Shown here: positions 45,484 to 55,537 of the stretch, in pieces
How positions within the stretch are numbered: position 1 is the stretch's first letter
How the letters are laid out: the number at the start of each line of letters is the position of its first letter
DNA from: Peribacillus butanolivorans
GTDB lineage: Bacteria; Bacillota; Bacilli; Bacillales; DSM-1321
Reading direction: 5' to 3'
NCBI RefSeq assembly: GCF_001273755.1
Contig: NZ_LGYA01000001.1
Coordinates: forward strand, 4,213,299 to 4,277,298
DNA length: 64,000 nt
Program-made: the position numbers and the translations under genes
The notes under the pieces: model-generated
Databases searched by the model: none
What the model saw: the letters and a program-made list of their open reading frames with translations, nothing else
Told to the model about the DNA's origin: nothing

Positions 45484-46266
45484 TCACCAATCTAACGCTT
45501 CAGCATTAATGATTAGCATGTAAATGGCGACAAACATAACAACACCGGAAAATACATAATGGAGCGTACGCTGCTGTTTGCTTAAGCGCACTGCCAGCCA
45601 AGCTCCGACTGTTCCGCCGACAACTCCCCCTCCAACAAATGCGAACACAATCCACCAGTTTACAAGGCCAGATAAGCTATAGCTTATAGCTGTCATAAGC
45701 CCAAATGTGCCCACAGATACCAGAGAAGATCCAATTGCTGCAATCATTGGCATCCTTGTTACAAAAATTAAACCGGGAACAATCAAAAATCCGCCGCCAA
45801 TCCCGAAAAAACCGGATAACAGCCCCACTAGAATGGCCATGGTGATCAACAGTGGAAGCTTCACTTGATTTTGAAAATCATCTGCCTGACTCTTCGTTTT
45901 CTTTGGCATAACCATTTTTACAGCTATGACGATCATCAAAATGGCAAAAAGAAATAACAACTGTTTACCAGGTACCAACTTTCCGATAATCGATCCCGTA
46001 TAAGCACCTAGTGCACCAGATAGGGCAAAAGTAATCGCCGATTTCCATTGCACATGGCCGGCTCGTGCATGTGGAATAAGGTTTGCATAGGCATTTATAG
46101 CAACGGCTGACGCTGTCGTGCCAATTACCACATGCGGATCTTTCATACCAACAACGTAAAGCAAAAGTGGAACAGCAAGTATTGATCCACCTCCGCCGAG
46201 CAAACCAAGTACGAATCCGACAATAGTTCCTGAAAAAATGGAGAGGAGCACTTGAATCGTTGTCAT
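45484..46266 (-). CDS. TauE/SafE-family sulfite exporter
   Basis: A 260-residue membrane protein with about eight helices and the two TauE signature loops GLLGGGGSILAVPLLL and FFGIGGGFLIVPGLI. In cst-type sulfide detoxification loci such proteins export sulfite. It is the first gene of the tauE-sqr-cstB operon and has a strong -24/-12 promoter 86 bp upstream. The ribosome binding site is weak (CAGAAAAGA), which may keep the exporter below the enzymes. Confidence 0.9.
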   Translation of the reverse strand: MTTIQVLLSIFSGTIVGFVLGLLGGGGSILAVPLLLYVVGMKDPHVVIGTTASAVAINAYANLIPHARAGHVQWKSAITFALSGALGAYTGSIIGKLVPGKQLLFLFAILMIVIAVKMVMPKKTKSQADDFQNQVKLPLLITMAILVGLLSGFFGIGGGFLIVPGLIFVTRMPMIAAIGSSLVSVGTFGLMTAISYSLSGLVNWWIVFAFVGGGVVGGTVGAWLAVRLSKQQRTLHYVFSGVVMFVAIYMLIINAEALDW

Positions 46267-46351
46267 TCTTTTCTGAGACTCTCACCAACAAAGCAGAGTA
46301 GACGGTGATTTATCTCCTCCCTCCTTTCTCTATTTACTTATCATTTATATA

Positions 46352-46368
46352 AGCAAAAACCATGCCAA
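46352..46368 (-). promoter_or_regulatory. Sigma-54 (-24/-12) promoter of the tauE-sqr-cstB operon
   Basis: The minus strand reads TTGGCATGGTTTTTGCT: TGGCAT, five bases, TTGCT, a near-consensus site. An inverted-repeat-like word aaaaccgcttggttt lies 15 bp further upstream (46383-46397). Confidence 0.88.
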
Positions 46369-46397
46369 CTAATTTCTCCTGTAAAACCGCTTGGTTT

Positions 46398-46814
46398 GCG
46401 CACCCCACTCTATGGAAATTCCCAATTTTGCTATCAATATATATAAAAAGCCTTTATCATCAGGTTTAAATTCTTCCTAGGACTAGGAACTATTTTTGCA
46501 TCTGTGATAAACTCTTCAAGCTATTTCTATAAAGTGTTTCAACTAACATATCTGTTACCAAAATTTTTTTTTAGATTTCGTATAACTGAAATAGCGTACA
46601 GGAACTTATTAATGTGTTACCTCTGATATGGATAGCTCCATATACCCATCAAACTAATATTTCGAAGTACCTTCAAAACAACAATTTTATTCTCTACATT
46701 CATTTATGGGAATTCAGTCCAATTTAACTTAATGGCGATGTAGTACCTCTGGATATTTAGTGAGATTTCTATTAATTGCTTTGTGTTTTCTATCATTTTA
46801 AAGTTGTTAGTTAG
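46398..46814. other. Intergenic region upstream of the exporter operon
   Basis: AT-rich and about 400 bp long. No gene is seen. An enhancer for the sigma-54 activator would be expected here, but I cannot define one beyond the word at 46383. Confidence 0.3.
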
Positions 46815-47020
46815 CCTTGTATGCTAGGTTTACTTGTTTTTACAATCATTTTTAAAAACGAACCCTCTGGAATCGGCTTTCCGATCAGACCTTGATAGTA
46901 ACCGGTTCCACTAATCCAGGTTCTATGCTTATCCAGTATCGTCACATCCAAACCCAATACTTCTACTAAACCCTTGGTGCATGAGTCAACGAACTTCTAG
47001 ATATAGTTTAAATTTGCCAT
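46815..47020 (-). pseudogene. Dead paralogue of the sigma-54 activator (N-terminal part)
   Basis: From an ATG at 47020 with GAGGGG upstream, the frame reads MANLNYI, a TAG stop, then KFVDSCTKGLVEVLGLDVTI and ISGTGYYQGLIGKPIPEGSF. This aligns residue by residue with residues 1-60 of the activator at 39828-41273 (ILGLDITVLDEKGVRISGTG, YYKDLIGKTAPEGSF). The rest is missing. Confidence 0.85.
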
Positions 47021-47110
47021 GTTCCCCTCCTGTTTCGTAGCAAAAATTCTTTCAAGGGATTATTTATATTACAAGAGAAGCTATTTTGAGGAATCAATTT
47101 CCATATAAAC

Positions 47111-47698
47111 TTAGATTAGTTCAGGAGTATACCCTACATTGTAATCATGGGCTGAAAAAATACCTTCTTTTTGTAAAGGCTTAAATACCCGAAACTTGCG
47201 GAGTTGTTTTCCATAAACATGGATGGTTATCGCTGTTTGATCGCCCTCCGTTTCAAGGATGTGACAATCCGCTGGGGGCAGAAGTTTGCAAGTCATTTGC
47301 TGATTTACAATCAATGTATCAGTTTGTTGAAGTTTTACTAAATTTTCTGAAATCTCTCCCACTCGAAGATAGTTCTTCAACTTGATCTTTCCAGCCACAA
47401 CCCCTTCAGCTCCCCAAGTACCATCGTGATCATGGAGTGAAGTTTTCTGCCCCGGCTTCCAGACAAGTGCCATGATCTCAAAACGATCATGCGGATCGCA
47501 GTAAAGGGAATGACGGGCATATCCTTCCGAGCTGGGCTTTCGCTTTTCGGGAGGGAACCAGGATGTGGTACGAAGCAGCTCACCGAGTAAACGCTCTGCC
47601 TCTTCCACCCGAACGGCATTACTCTCAGTTTTCTCGATTACCCATGTCATATCTCGAATAAAGTCGATCAGTGTATAGTCCTTCGTTTGTTTTGTCAT
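47111..47698 (-). CDS. Cysteine dioxygenase family protein
   Basis: A 195-residue cupin-fold thiol dioxygenase that adds O2 to cysteine to give cysteine sulfinate. The iron ligands are visible as His89 and His91 in LHDHDGTWG and His146 in PADCHILE; VAGKIKLKNY is the second cupin motif. The start is 47698 with AGGAGG upstream; the longer frame to 47776 would run through the promoter and is rejected. Cysteine sulfinate breaks down to pyruvate and sulfite, which the TauE-like exporter could remove. Confidence 0.9.
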   Translation of the reverse strand: MTKQTKDYTLIDFIRDMTWVIEKTESNAVRVEEAERLLGELLRTTSWFPPEKRKPSSEGYARHSLYCDPHDRFEIMALVWKPGQKTSLHDHDGTWGAEGVVAGKIKLKNYLRVGEISENLVKLQQTDTLIVNQQMTCKLLPPADCHILETEGDQTAITIHVYGKQLRKFRVFKPLQKEGIFSAHDYNVGYTPELI

Positions 47699-47759
47699 GA
47701 TACAATGTCCTCCTATTATGGATAATTTCTTTAATGTTTTTGCTTTCATATAACTATTT

Positions 47760-47775
47760 AGCAAAAAACAAGCCA
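47760..47775 (-). promoter_or_regulatory. Sigma-54 (-24/-12) promoter of the cysteine dioxygenase gene
   Basis: The minus strand reads TGGCTTGTTTTTTGCT: TGGCTT, five bases, TTGCT. It lies about 62-78 bp upstream of the start codon. Confidence 0.8.
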
Positions 47776-47999
47776 CCGATAAAAAAACACAGGAACGCTA
47801 ACTATATTCCGCTCTTTTACCTGATATTATTGAAATCTTGGGAAAACCTTTCCATAACCACTATCGAAAACCTTGGTTAATTCTTTAATAAGAGAAATCT
47901 TTATCTCAGGTTTGAAAAACAATTCACTAATACCAAGGAAGAAAAAGACCTTATGCAAAGGTCTCTATTACACTATAGATTCAATTCTTTACATGACCG

Positions 48000-48490
48000 A
48001 GCGATAAGTTCAAAAAGCTGGTCCTGATCAGTTAACTCAACAAAGGAAAATGCGATTCGAAGATCCGTCTTGGCAAGGGAGATCGTCGCCACTTGGACAA
48101 GCAATATTCATACGCTTGAAACCCTCCCCCCTGGCCAAAAAGATATCCTTCGTTTTTCGCGATTTTCGCATTGTGCAGCATAAAGCGTCCAATTCTTGAA
48201 CTGTAAGTCAGTCCTAAATCCCTACAATCTAGCCGTACTAAATATGTGCCTTCCGGTTTCACCACTTTTATTTGTGGTATGAACTGTTCAAAGTAATTTT
48301 TCGTGTACTCCAAGTTTTTTTGCAGATACTCCCTCAGCTGATCCAGTCATCCCTCTCCAAATAGATATACGCTTTCCAAAGCTACCACCCCTAATGGATT
48401 GGGTAATTCAATCTAGAGACTATTAATCTCACGATTATACATTTCCCTTTGCTCCCTATTGGGAATAATGGTGCTAGAGGTTGCATCCCG
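48000..48490 (-). pseudogene. Dead paralogue of PatB (C-terminal half)
   Basis: Reading down from 48490, fragments TIIPNREQREMYNREINSL, PLGVVALESVYLFGEG, LREYLQKNLEYTKNYFEQF and PQIKVVKPEGTYLVRLDCRD match the second half of the PatB protein at 41337-42518, interrupted by stops and at least one frameshift near the C terminus. The N-terminal half with the PLP lysine is absent. Confidence 0.85.
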
Positions 48491-48554
48491 GCTCTACTTG
48501 AGTTTCAGTATTGGATTTATTGGGAAGCATTGCCGATATCTTTTTGGATAGGCG

Positions 48555-48707
48555 CCCTCCACATGGACATTGAAGCAAGAGGATGGAACAACCTACTTAC
48601 ATCTTGAACAAACAGGATTCGAAAAAGAAGACCAAGCGTTCAATGGTGCGAAACATGGTTGGACGAGAATGGGCGAAGAACTTAAAAAAGTGTTAGAGGA
48701 AATGTAA
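48555..48707 (+). pseudogene. SRPBCC (AHSA1/START-like) protein, C-terminal remnant
   Basis: A frame without a start reads STWTLKQEDGTTYLHLEQTG, then FNGAKHGWTRMGEELKKVLE and stops at 48705. It is the usual C-terminal helix region of AHSA1-type proteins. The N-terminal half is missing, and the fragment abuts the patB remnant. Confidence 0.7.
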
Positions 48708-48751
48708 GACCAAACCTCTGAACCTGTTTTTTTATTAAGCTAACGTATAGG

Positions 48752-48795
48752 AAAAAGCAAACGGCTCAGTATAGGACTGATGCGTTTGCTTTTTT
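48752..48795. terminator. Terminator hairpin
   Basis: A 12-bp stem aaaaagcaaacg / cgtttgcttttt with T residues following, just after the SRPBCC remnant. Confidence 0.7.
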
Positions 48796-48923
48796 AGTAA
48801 AAATATTGATACAAAACACATTACAAATTCAGATGCAATTTTGATTACAATTTCGGATTTTGCAATAGGATACGGAACCCGTCCTCTTTTATGAACATAG
48901 ATTTCAAGAAAAGACAATATAAT

Positions 48924-48947
48924 AGGGGTACCCCTAATAGTAGATAT
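48924..48947. repeat. ggggtacccc palindrome at the edge of the IS3 remnant
   Basis: The palindrome attaggggtacccctaat-like word (aataggggtacccctaata) lies where the transposase homology ends. It contains the outer ggggtacc word of the IS4-type ends and may mark an old insertion or excision. Confidence 0.4.
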
Positions 48948-49560
48948 AAACTTCTACGGCTTGAATCAATTCTTTTTCTGTTTTAAAATCATTTAGGTGC
49001 AACATCTCCAATTTAACATGGGAGAAGAACGATTCCACACAGGCATTATCATGGCAGTTTCCTTTACGAGAGTGGCTGCCTATGATACCAAGCTGTTGAA
49101 GTCGTCGATTGTAGCATGGGATGTGTATTGGAAGCCTTGATCCGAATGGAGAATGGCCCTGTACACATCCCTTTTTTGGATTAAACCATCTAAAGTGTCT
49201 ACTACAAGTTTGAGGTCGTTACGGTTGGAGATTTTCCATGAAACAATCTCGTTGTTATAGATGTCTTGTCCAACGGATAAATAACGGAATCCATCTTTAA
49301 AAGGCAAGTAAGTGATGTCTGTCACGAGCACCTCATTTTCATATCGGCCTTGAAATTCGCGATTTGAGACATTTGGGTACACGATAGGAGGTTTCCCCTA
49401 AAAGAAGTGTCGCTTCTTTCGAATAATAGACTATATACCAAGGTCCCGCATTAAGCGATACACCTTTTTATAGTTAACGAAGAGAACCTCCCTCCTTCAG
49501 AGCGATTTTCATGATCATTAGCTGCATAAATTTTCACGGCAAAAACGCTCGTTAATGGTA
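48948..49560 (-). pseudogene. IS3-family (IS150-like) transposase remnant
   Basis: The integrase core of OrfB is readable in pieces: KKVYRLMRDLGI, IRKKRHFF, VYPNVSNREFQGRYENEVLV, TDITYLPFKDGFRYLSVGQD, ILHSDQGFQYTS, then after a frameshift near 49080 GNCHDNACVESFFSHVK and EKELIQAVEVYIYY. The D-D-E residues (TDITYLP, HSDQG, ESFF) are all there but in different frames. Stops and frameshifts make it inactive, and the OrfA part is missing. Confidence 0.85.
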
Positions 49561-49632
49561 TATCCCTTTTATATCATTTGAGGAGGGCTTTTTCTATTTG
49601 CACGCATTTGTAATACATTCTGATAATTTACT

Positions 49633-50298
49633 TCAATCACTTTTAGATTGACTTTTCCTCGACTCTCTTATTAATTCTTTTTTTAACAGCTGGTTATGTA
49701 GTTTTGAAAAAAAGAGTAACGCAAGAATCGAACCAACCAAGGCAAACGACATATCCCATTGTGCATCCCAAATATCACCTTGCATACCTAAAAAGTTTTT
49801 AACCACTTTTCCTCCTTTTGTTATTTTAGTACTTAACCATTCGATGATTTCGTACAGGGAAGCGATCGCAAGCGCGATACTTATAGTGAAGGAAAATAAC
49901 CAAGGGCCTTTGGTTATTGGAGTTTTTCGTAATAATATTTCTCTTATTACAATCGCAAACAAACCCTTAAGAAAATGTCCAAATCGATCGTAGTCGTTTC
50001 GATTTAAATTTAAAACATCTTTTATCCAATTAAAAAGGGGTACTTTTGAGTATGTGTAATGGCCGCCGACAAACATCAAAATCATTAGAATGGCAATAAT
50101 GATATAAGAGAGAGTAGTAAGGCGAAGTTTACTGTATGTTGCAATTACGATGATTAGTCCGACAATGGCAGGACTAACCTCCAATGCCCAGTTCAAGTAT
50201 CCTGCTGGATTTATAACTGACCATATAAAAACTGCTGTAACAACCAAAAGTAAAAATAGATGAATCGTTGTACTTTTATCTCTTATCACTTTTTTCAC
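49633..50298 (-). CDS. YjdF/DUF2238 family membrane protein
   Basis: A 221-residue protein with six to seven hydrophobic segments. The motif GHYTYSKVPLFNW, then NDYDRFGHFLKG, and GDIWDAQWDM near the C terminus identify DUF2238 (YjdF type). The function is unknown; the conserved acidic and His residues in the membrane may bind metal or take part in hydrolysis. GTG start at 50298. Monocistronic. Confidence 0.82.
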   Translation of the reverse strand: MKKVIRDKSTTIHLFLLLVVTAVFIWSVINPAGYLNWALEVSPAIVGLIIVIATYSKLRLTTLSYIIIAILMILMFVGGHYTYSKVPLFNWIKDVLNLNRNDYDRFGHFLKGLFAIVIREILLRKTPITKGPWLFSFTISIALAIASLYEIIEWLSTKITKGGKVVKNFLGMQGDIWDAQWDMSFALVGSILALLFFSKLHNQLLKKELIRESRKSQSKSD

Positions 50299-50886
50299 TC
50301 CTATAGGGGGTTGTTTTTAGCGCCGACCTAACAATAGTTCATAACTTTTTGTGTTCTTCAGAAAGCCGTTCATAACTTTGCTTCTTACTATAACAACTTA
50401 GAAACTCTCTTGTATGTAATGTTCTCTATTAAAAATCATAGGATTTCATTTTCCTTGTCTCATTCATAAACACCCCATTGATTTCTGGAATTCATTATTT
50501 TAATTCTTAGCCATTAGCATTTTCTCCTATATATATACCTGGTAAGTTAAACCTAATGTATAGTATGCGTTCTATTTGGTTTAAACTGTGTGTGATCACC
50601 TCTTAAAGCAAAAAAAGACCGTTCATCTTTGTACGGTTGCACCGAAAAGATTAATTTTTTATGTCACTATAAACCTTACTTAACATAAAGTGCGCTATCT
50701 ATCGGAACCAATAATTCTGGTTCCTATTTAGATACCAAATCATGATTTCTTGAACCGAGTATTCTAAATAGATTCCTTTGGATAGGATTTCTAGTTGTAT
50801 GCAAAAAAACGGATGTTTATAAAAAAAGAACCTGACTATAATGATATAAGAAATAAAGAAATAGTTGACTCATCTGGAGGAAGAAT
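50299..50886. other. Intergenic, no gene seen
   Basis: A divergent promoter region of 588 bp. A short hairpin (accgt / acggt, about 50609-50627) beside an A-tract could be a minus-strand terminator. The GGAGGAAG at 50876 belongs to the next gene. Confidence 0.35.
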
Positions 50887-51597
50887 ATGCCTGATTATAT
50901 TGAAATCATCCTTCGTACGTTCGGAGCATTTTTTATTTTGATAATTACTACCCGTTTTTTGGGTAAACAAACTCTAGCTCAAATGACCTATTTTGATTTT
51001 GTTATAGCTATCACAATGGGTGCAATTGTAGCGAATTTAGCGTTTAATACTCATATTAAAGCCTACCATCTCTTGCTTTCTTTCGGTATCTTTGTTGGTA
51101 TAACTTTTCTTATTGCCTATATGTGCTTAAAAAGCCAAAAGGCTCGTAAGTTTTTTGCTGGAGATCCAACCATTGTCATTCAGAATGGAAAAATATTAGA
51201 ACATAACATGAAAAAGATGCGTTATACCTTAGATTACTTAAATCAAGAACTACGAGAAAAAAATGCATTTGATATTGAAGAGGTTCTTTTTGCTATTCTT
51301 GAAATCAACGGAACATTAACTTTATTGAAAAAGCCTCAGTATCGTACCGTGACAAGACAAGATTTATGGATCGCGTCCAGTCCAGAATACAGGCTTCCTA
51401 TTGAATTAATTATGGATGGAAAAATCATTGATAAAAATTTGAAGGAGAATAAAATTACTCTCTCGTGGCTAGAGAAAGAGTTAAAGAAGCGCAATTTGTG
51501 GGTAAACGACGTGACCTATGGAGTTTTAGGTGCAAATGGACAACTTTACCTTGATACATATAATGACCATTTGCAGTCTCCAATTGATCAAGAATGA
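50887..51597 (+). CDS. DUF421 family membrane protein (YetF/YcaP-like)
   Basis: A 236-residue protein: three N-terminal helices (about 8-25, 38-52, 62-80), then two repeats of the DUF421/YetF cytoplasmic fold with VIQNGKILEHNMKKMRYTL and IMDGKIIDKNLKENKITL. Related proteins in spore-formers affect spore membrane properties (SpoVA-linked 2Duf and YetF), but a role here is not proven. GGAGGAAG precedes the ATG. Confidence 0.87.
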   Translation: MPDYIEIILRTFGAFFILIITTRFLGKQTLAQMTYFDFVIAITMGAIVANLAFNTHIKAYHLLLSFGIFVGITFLIAYMCLKSQKARKFFAGDPTIVIQNGKILEHNMKKMRYTLDYLNQELREKNAFDIEEVLFAILEINGTLTLLKKPQYRTVTRQDLWIASSPEYRLPIELIMDGKIIDKNLKENKITLSWLEKELKKRNLWVNDVTYGVLGANGQLYLDTYNDHLQSPIDQE

Positions 51598-51614
51598 GAC
51601 GATTTTTATCTTTT

Positions 51615-51770
51615 AGGGATACCGCCAATGGCGGTACCTCCATTGCCATCAAGTTAAAGTTTTGTAGTACCCCAGAACGAAATTTTGGACTTTCTTGTAA
51701 CTTCTAAGTTCAATTTATCGTTTTGAGGGTGACCGATTTTCTTGGCTTGATGGGTAGTATGTGGCTGAAC
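51615..51770. repeat. MITE-like element, copy 1
   Basis: It runs from accgccaatggcggtacctc through ccattgccatcaagttaaag and an interior nearly identical to 62452-62555 (one 1-base indel over about 100 bp) to ttggcttgatggg. The outer words are inverted (gccatcaag / cttgatgg) and match the ends of the IS4-family element at 56642-58180. It lies right after the DUF421 gene. Confidence 0.8.
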
Positions 51771-51771
51771 C

Positions 51772-51836
51772 GCAATAAGAGAGGTTGCTGCAGCAACCTT
51801 TTTCTTACGTAACAAACTGGGCAGGATAGTTCAAAG
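51772..51836 (+). repeat. Dispersed terminator repeat in plus orientation
   Basis: It reads aggttgctgcagcaacct (a perfect 9-bp palindromic stem) followed by TTTTTCTTACG and aactgggcaggatagttcaa, the reverse complement of the usual arrangement. The preceding gene is on the plus strand, so it again acts in the direction of its host gene. Confidence 0.75.
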
Positions 51837-51973
51837 TTGTGTTATTGGTTTAACTGTTTTACTATTTTTTAGATGAAAAAGCCGATGATTCTTTAGAGTG
51901 AATCATCGGCTTCTATTAGGGGTTTATCTGACGGACTAGAGCAGAAACCCTGTGACTAAGCCATCTACACTAG

Positions 51974-53404
<1,431 letters not shown>

Positions 53405-53484
53405 TCATTCCTCCAGTATCGAAGTATTATCCCTAATGACCGTGTACAGAAAACTTTTTTGCCTAGATTAGGCCGTCTTTGATA

Positions 53485-55413
53485 TCAAAATATAACCGTA
53501 ATTAAATTCGTTCCTCTATCCACGTTACCCTCTTTATACTCCGCAACCTCCAAATAATCTGCGGAATTCGTAATAACTATTGGAGTAACAGCACTGTAAC
53601 CAGCTTGTTCTATTTCTTCAATATTGAAATCTAACAACCTTTGACCTTTCCTCACCTTATCGCCTTGTTTTACATAAGCTTTAAATCCTTTACCTTCTAA
53701 TTGGACTGTGTTTAGACCAACATGAATCAGAATCTGCACTCCATTCTCCGATATAATTCCAATCGCATGTAAACTAGGGAATAACGCTGTTACTTCCCCA
53801 TTAACAGGGGCCACAACCACTCCTTCTGCAGGTACGATTGCAACTCCACTACCTAATACACCTGATGAAAAAGCCGCATCTTCTATATCTTTTAATTGCA
53901 TCACTTCACCTTTTATTGGGCTTTCAATTATTTCTTTCTCTAATCTACTTTTCTTTTCCTCTTGGATAACTTCAATTTGAGCCTCATTCACACCTGCGTA
54001 AACAGTCTCTTTATCTTTATAGACAATCATCGTCAATATAAATGCCACTACCATCGAAATTGCAATACCGATAACCGCGACAATTAAATTCCCCATTGCT
54101 CCATCCGGTTCAATCATTGCGGGTAATTCAAAAATACCCATTCCACCAGCCATGAACTTTCTTAAATTAAAGAATCCATAGAATCCTCCACCGATCCCAC
54201 CAGCAATACAACTTATAATAAATGGTTTCTTTAAGGGTAATAGAATTCCATAAATAGCTGGTTCTGTTACCCCGAATATACTGGATAGGAAATTTGGCAA
54301 AGACATTTCCTTCATCTTCTTGTCTTTTGTTTTAAGTAAAATTGCTAGGACAACTCCCGCAGTTGCAAAAGTACAAGCAAAGAAAGGCATCATCACATTA
54401 TCGTATCCCATAGTCATAATGTTATTTAGATATACAGGTATGAATCCCCAGTGCATACCAAAGATAACTAGTATTTGCCACGTAGCTCCTACGATGATGC
54501 CAGCAAACACTGGGCTGAAGTCTCTAACTGCAAATACAAATTCAGAAACAACCGTTGAGCCAAATGTTGCAAGTGGGCCAATTACAATAAATGCAACTGG
54601 TAATGCAATTAATAATGTAAGCATCGGAACAAAGAAGAATTTAAGTAAATCTGGTACAACCTTATTACAAACTTTTTCGCATTTTGCAGCAAAATATACA
54701 GCTAAAATAACAGGAATAACTGTCCCTGTATAATCTATCGAAATTAAAGGTATGCCAAAGAAGTCAATGTAAATCGGCGCTTCAAACATGGAACCTTGAA
54801 ATAATGTATACATTGCATTAGTACTTGAAGAAACAACACTAGCTTGTATGTTTGGGTAACACATAATAGCCCCTACAACTAAGCCTAACATGGGTTTCAA
54901 ACCAAACTTTTTAGCTGAAGTATAACCTAAAAACAATGGTAGAAAAGTAAATAGGGCATCACCGATTGCGTTAATGACCATTGAGCCACCCGAAGTTGGG
55001 CTATATAATCCTATAGCAACGAACAGCGCATCTAGTCCTTTCAACATACCACATGCAGCCATAATACCTAATATTGGCTGGAATATGCCTGATATGATGT
55101 CAATTGCCTTATTTAGTAATTTTTCAGGCTTTTGCTCACCTTGATGGGATGCATTCAGTTGATCTACGTCAATCAGTGCACTAATGTCATCATATACTTG
55201 TGGTACATGGTTTCCGATAACGACTTGATACTGCCCACCACTTTTCATGACCGTGACAACACCATCTATATTTTTTAGGATGTCATCATTTGCGATGTCC
55301 TCGTCCTTCAATTTAAACCGTAGTCGAGTCACACAATGTGTTAAGCTATTTATATTTTCCTTTCCACCTATATTTTCAATAATTTTTTTTGCTAATTCGT
55401 TGTATTTCCCCAT
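53485..55413 (-). CDS. bglP: Beta-glucoside PTS permease EIIBCA
   Basis: A 642-residue fused PTS transporter: EIIB (1-90, phosphocysteine Cys27 in LTHCVTRLRF), membrane EIIC (about 105-460), and EIIA (about 490-642, phospho-His564 in ILIHVGLNTV). It imports and phosphorylates beta-glucosides; the EIIA domain allows HPr-dependent phosphorylation within the same chain. GGAGG precedes the ATG. An antiterminator target lies in its leader. Confidence 0.93.
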   Translation of the reverse strand: MGKYNELAKKIIENIGGKENINSLTHCVTRLRFKLKDEDIANDDILKNIDGVVTVMKSGGQYQVVIGNHVPQVYDDISALIDVDQLNASHQGEQKPEKLLNKAIDIISGIFQPILGIMAACGMLKGLDALFVAIGLYSPTSGGSMVINAIGDALFTFLPLFLGYTSAKKFGLKPMLGLVVGAIMCYPNIQASVVSSSTNAMYTLFQGSMFEAPIYIDFFGIPLISIDYTGTVIPVILAVYFAAKCEKVCNKVVPDLLKFFFVPMLTLLIALPVAFIVIGPLATFGSTVVSEFVFAVRDFSPVFAGIIVGATWQILVIFGMHWGFIPVYLNNIMTMGYDNVMMPFFACTFATAGVVLAILLKTKDKKMKEMSLPNFLSSIFGVTEPAIYGILLPLKKPFIISCIAGGIGGGFYGFFNLRKFMAGGMGIFELPAMIEPDGAMGNLIVAVIGIAISMVVAFILTMIVYKDKETVYAGVNEAQIEVIQEEKKSRLEKEIIESPIKGEVMQLKDIEDAAFSSGVLGSGVAIVPAEGVVVAPVNGEVTALFPSLHAIGIISENGVQILIHVGLNTVQLEGKGFKAYVKQGDKVRKGQRLLDFNIEEIEQAGYSAVTPIVITNSADYLEVAEYKEGNVDRGTNLITVIF

Positions 55414-55460
55414 TTTTTAATCCTCCATTTTTTCTTGTATTTATTAACAAAAATAGTGAA

Positions 55461-55487
55461 GGTTTGGCCAACTTAATGTTACCATCC
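55461..55487 (-). promoter_or_regulatory. Ribonucleic antiterminator (RAT) target of LicT-type protein
   Basis: On the minus strand the sequence begins GGATGGTAACATTAAG and ends GGCCAAACC, close to the RAT pattern GGATTGTTACTG...GGCAAAACC. It lies 48 bp before bglP and after the stop of the antiterminator gene. I could not pair its 3' half with a clear overlapping terminator. Confidence 0.65.
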
Positions 55488-55537
55488 AGCTATGTATTGC
55501 ATGTTTACAGTCATCACCACCTTTAATGTTCCTTTAC

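Noticed and set aside
47699..47776. N-terminal extension of the cysteine dioxygenase
   Set aside because: The extension overlaps the -24/-12 promoter, and a good AGGAGG sits before the inner ATG at 47698.
48735..48917. 60-residue minus-strand frame
   Set aside because: It runs through a perfect terminator hairpin and has no ribosome binding site.
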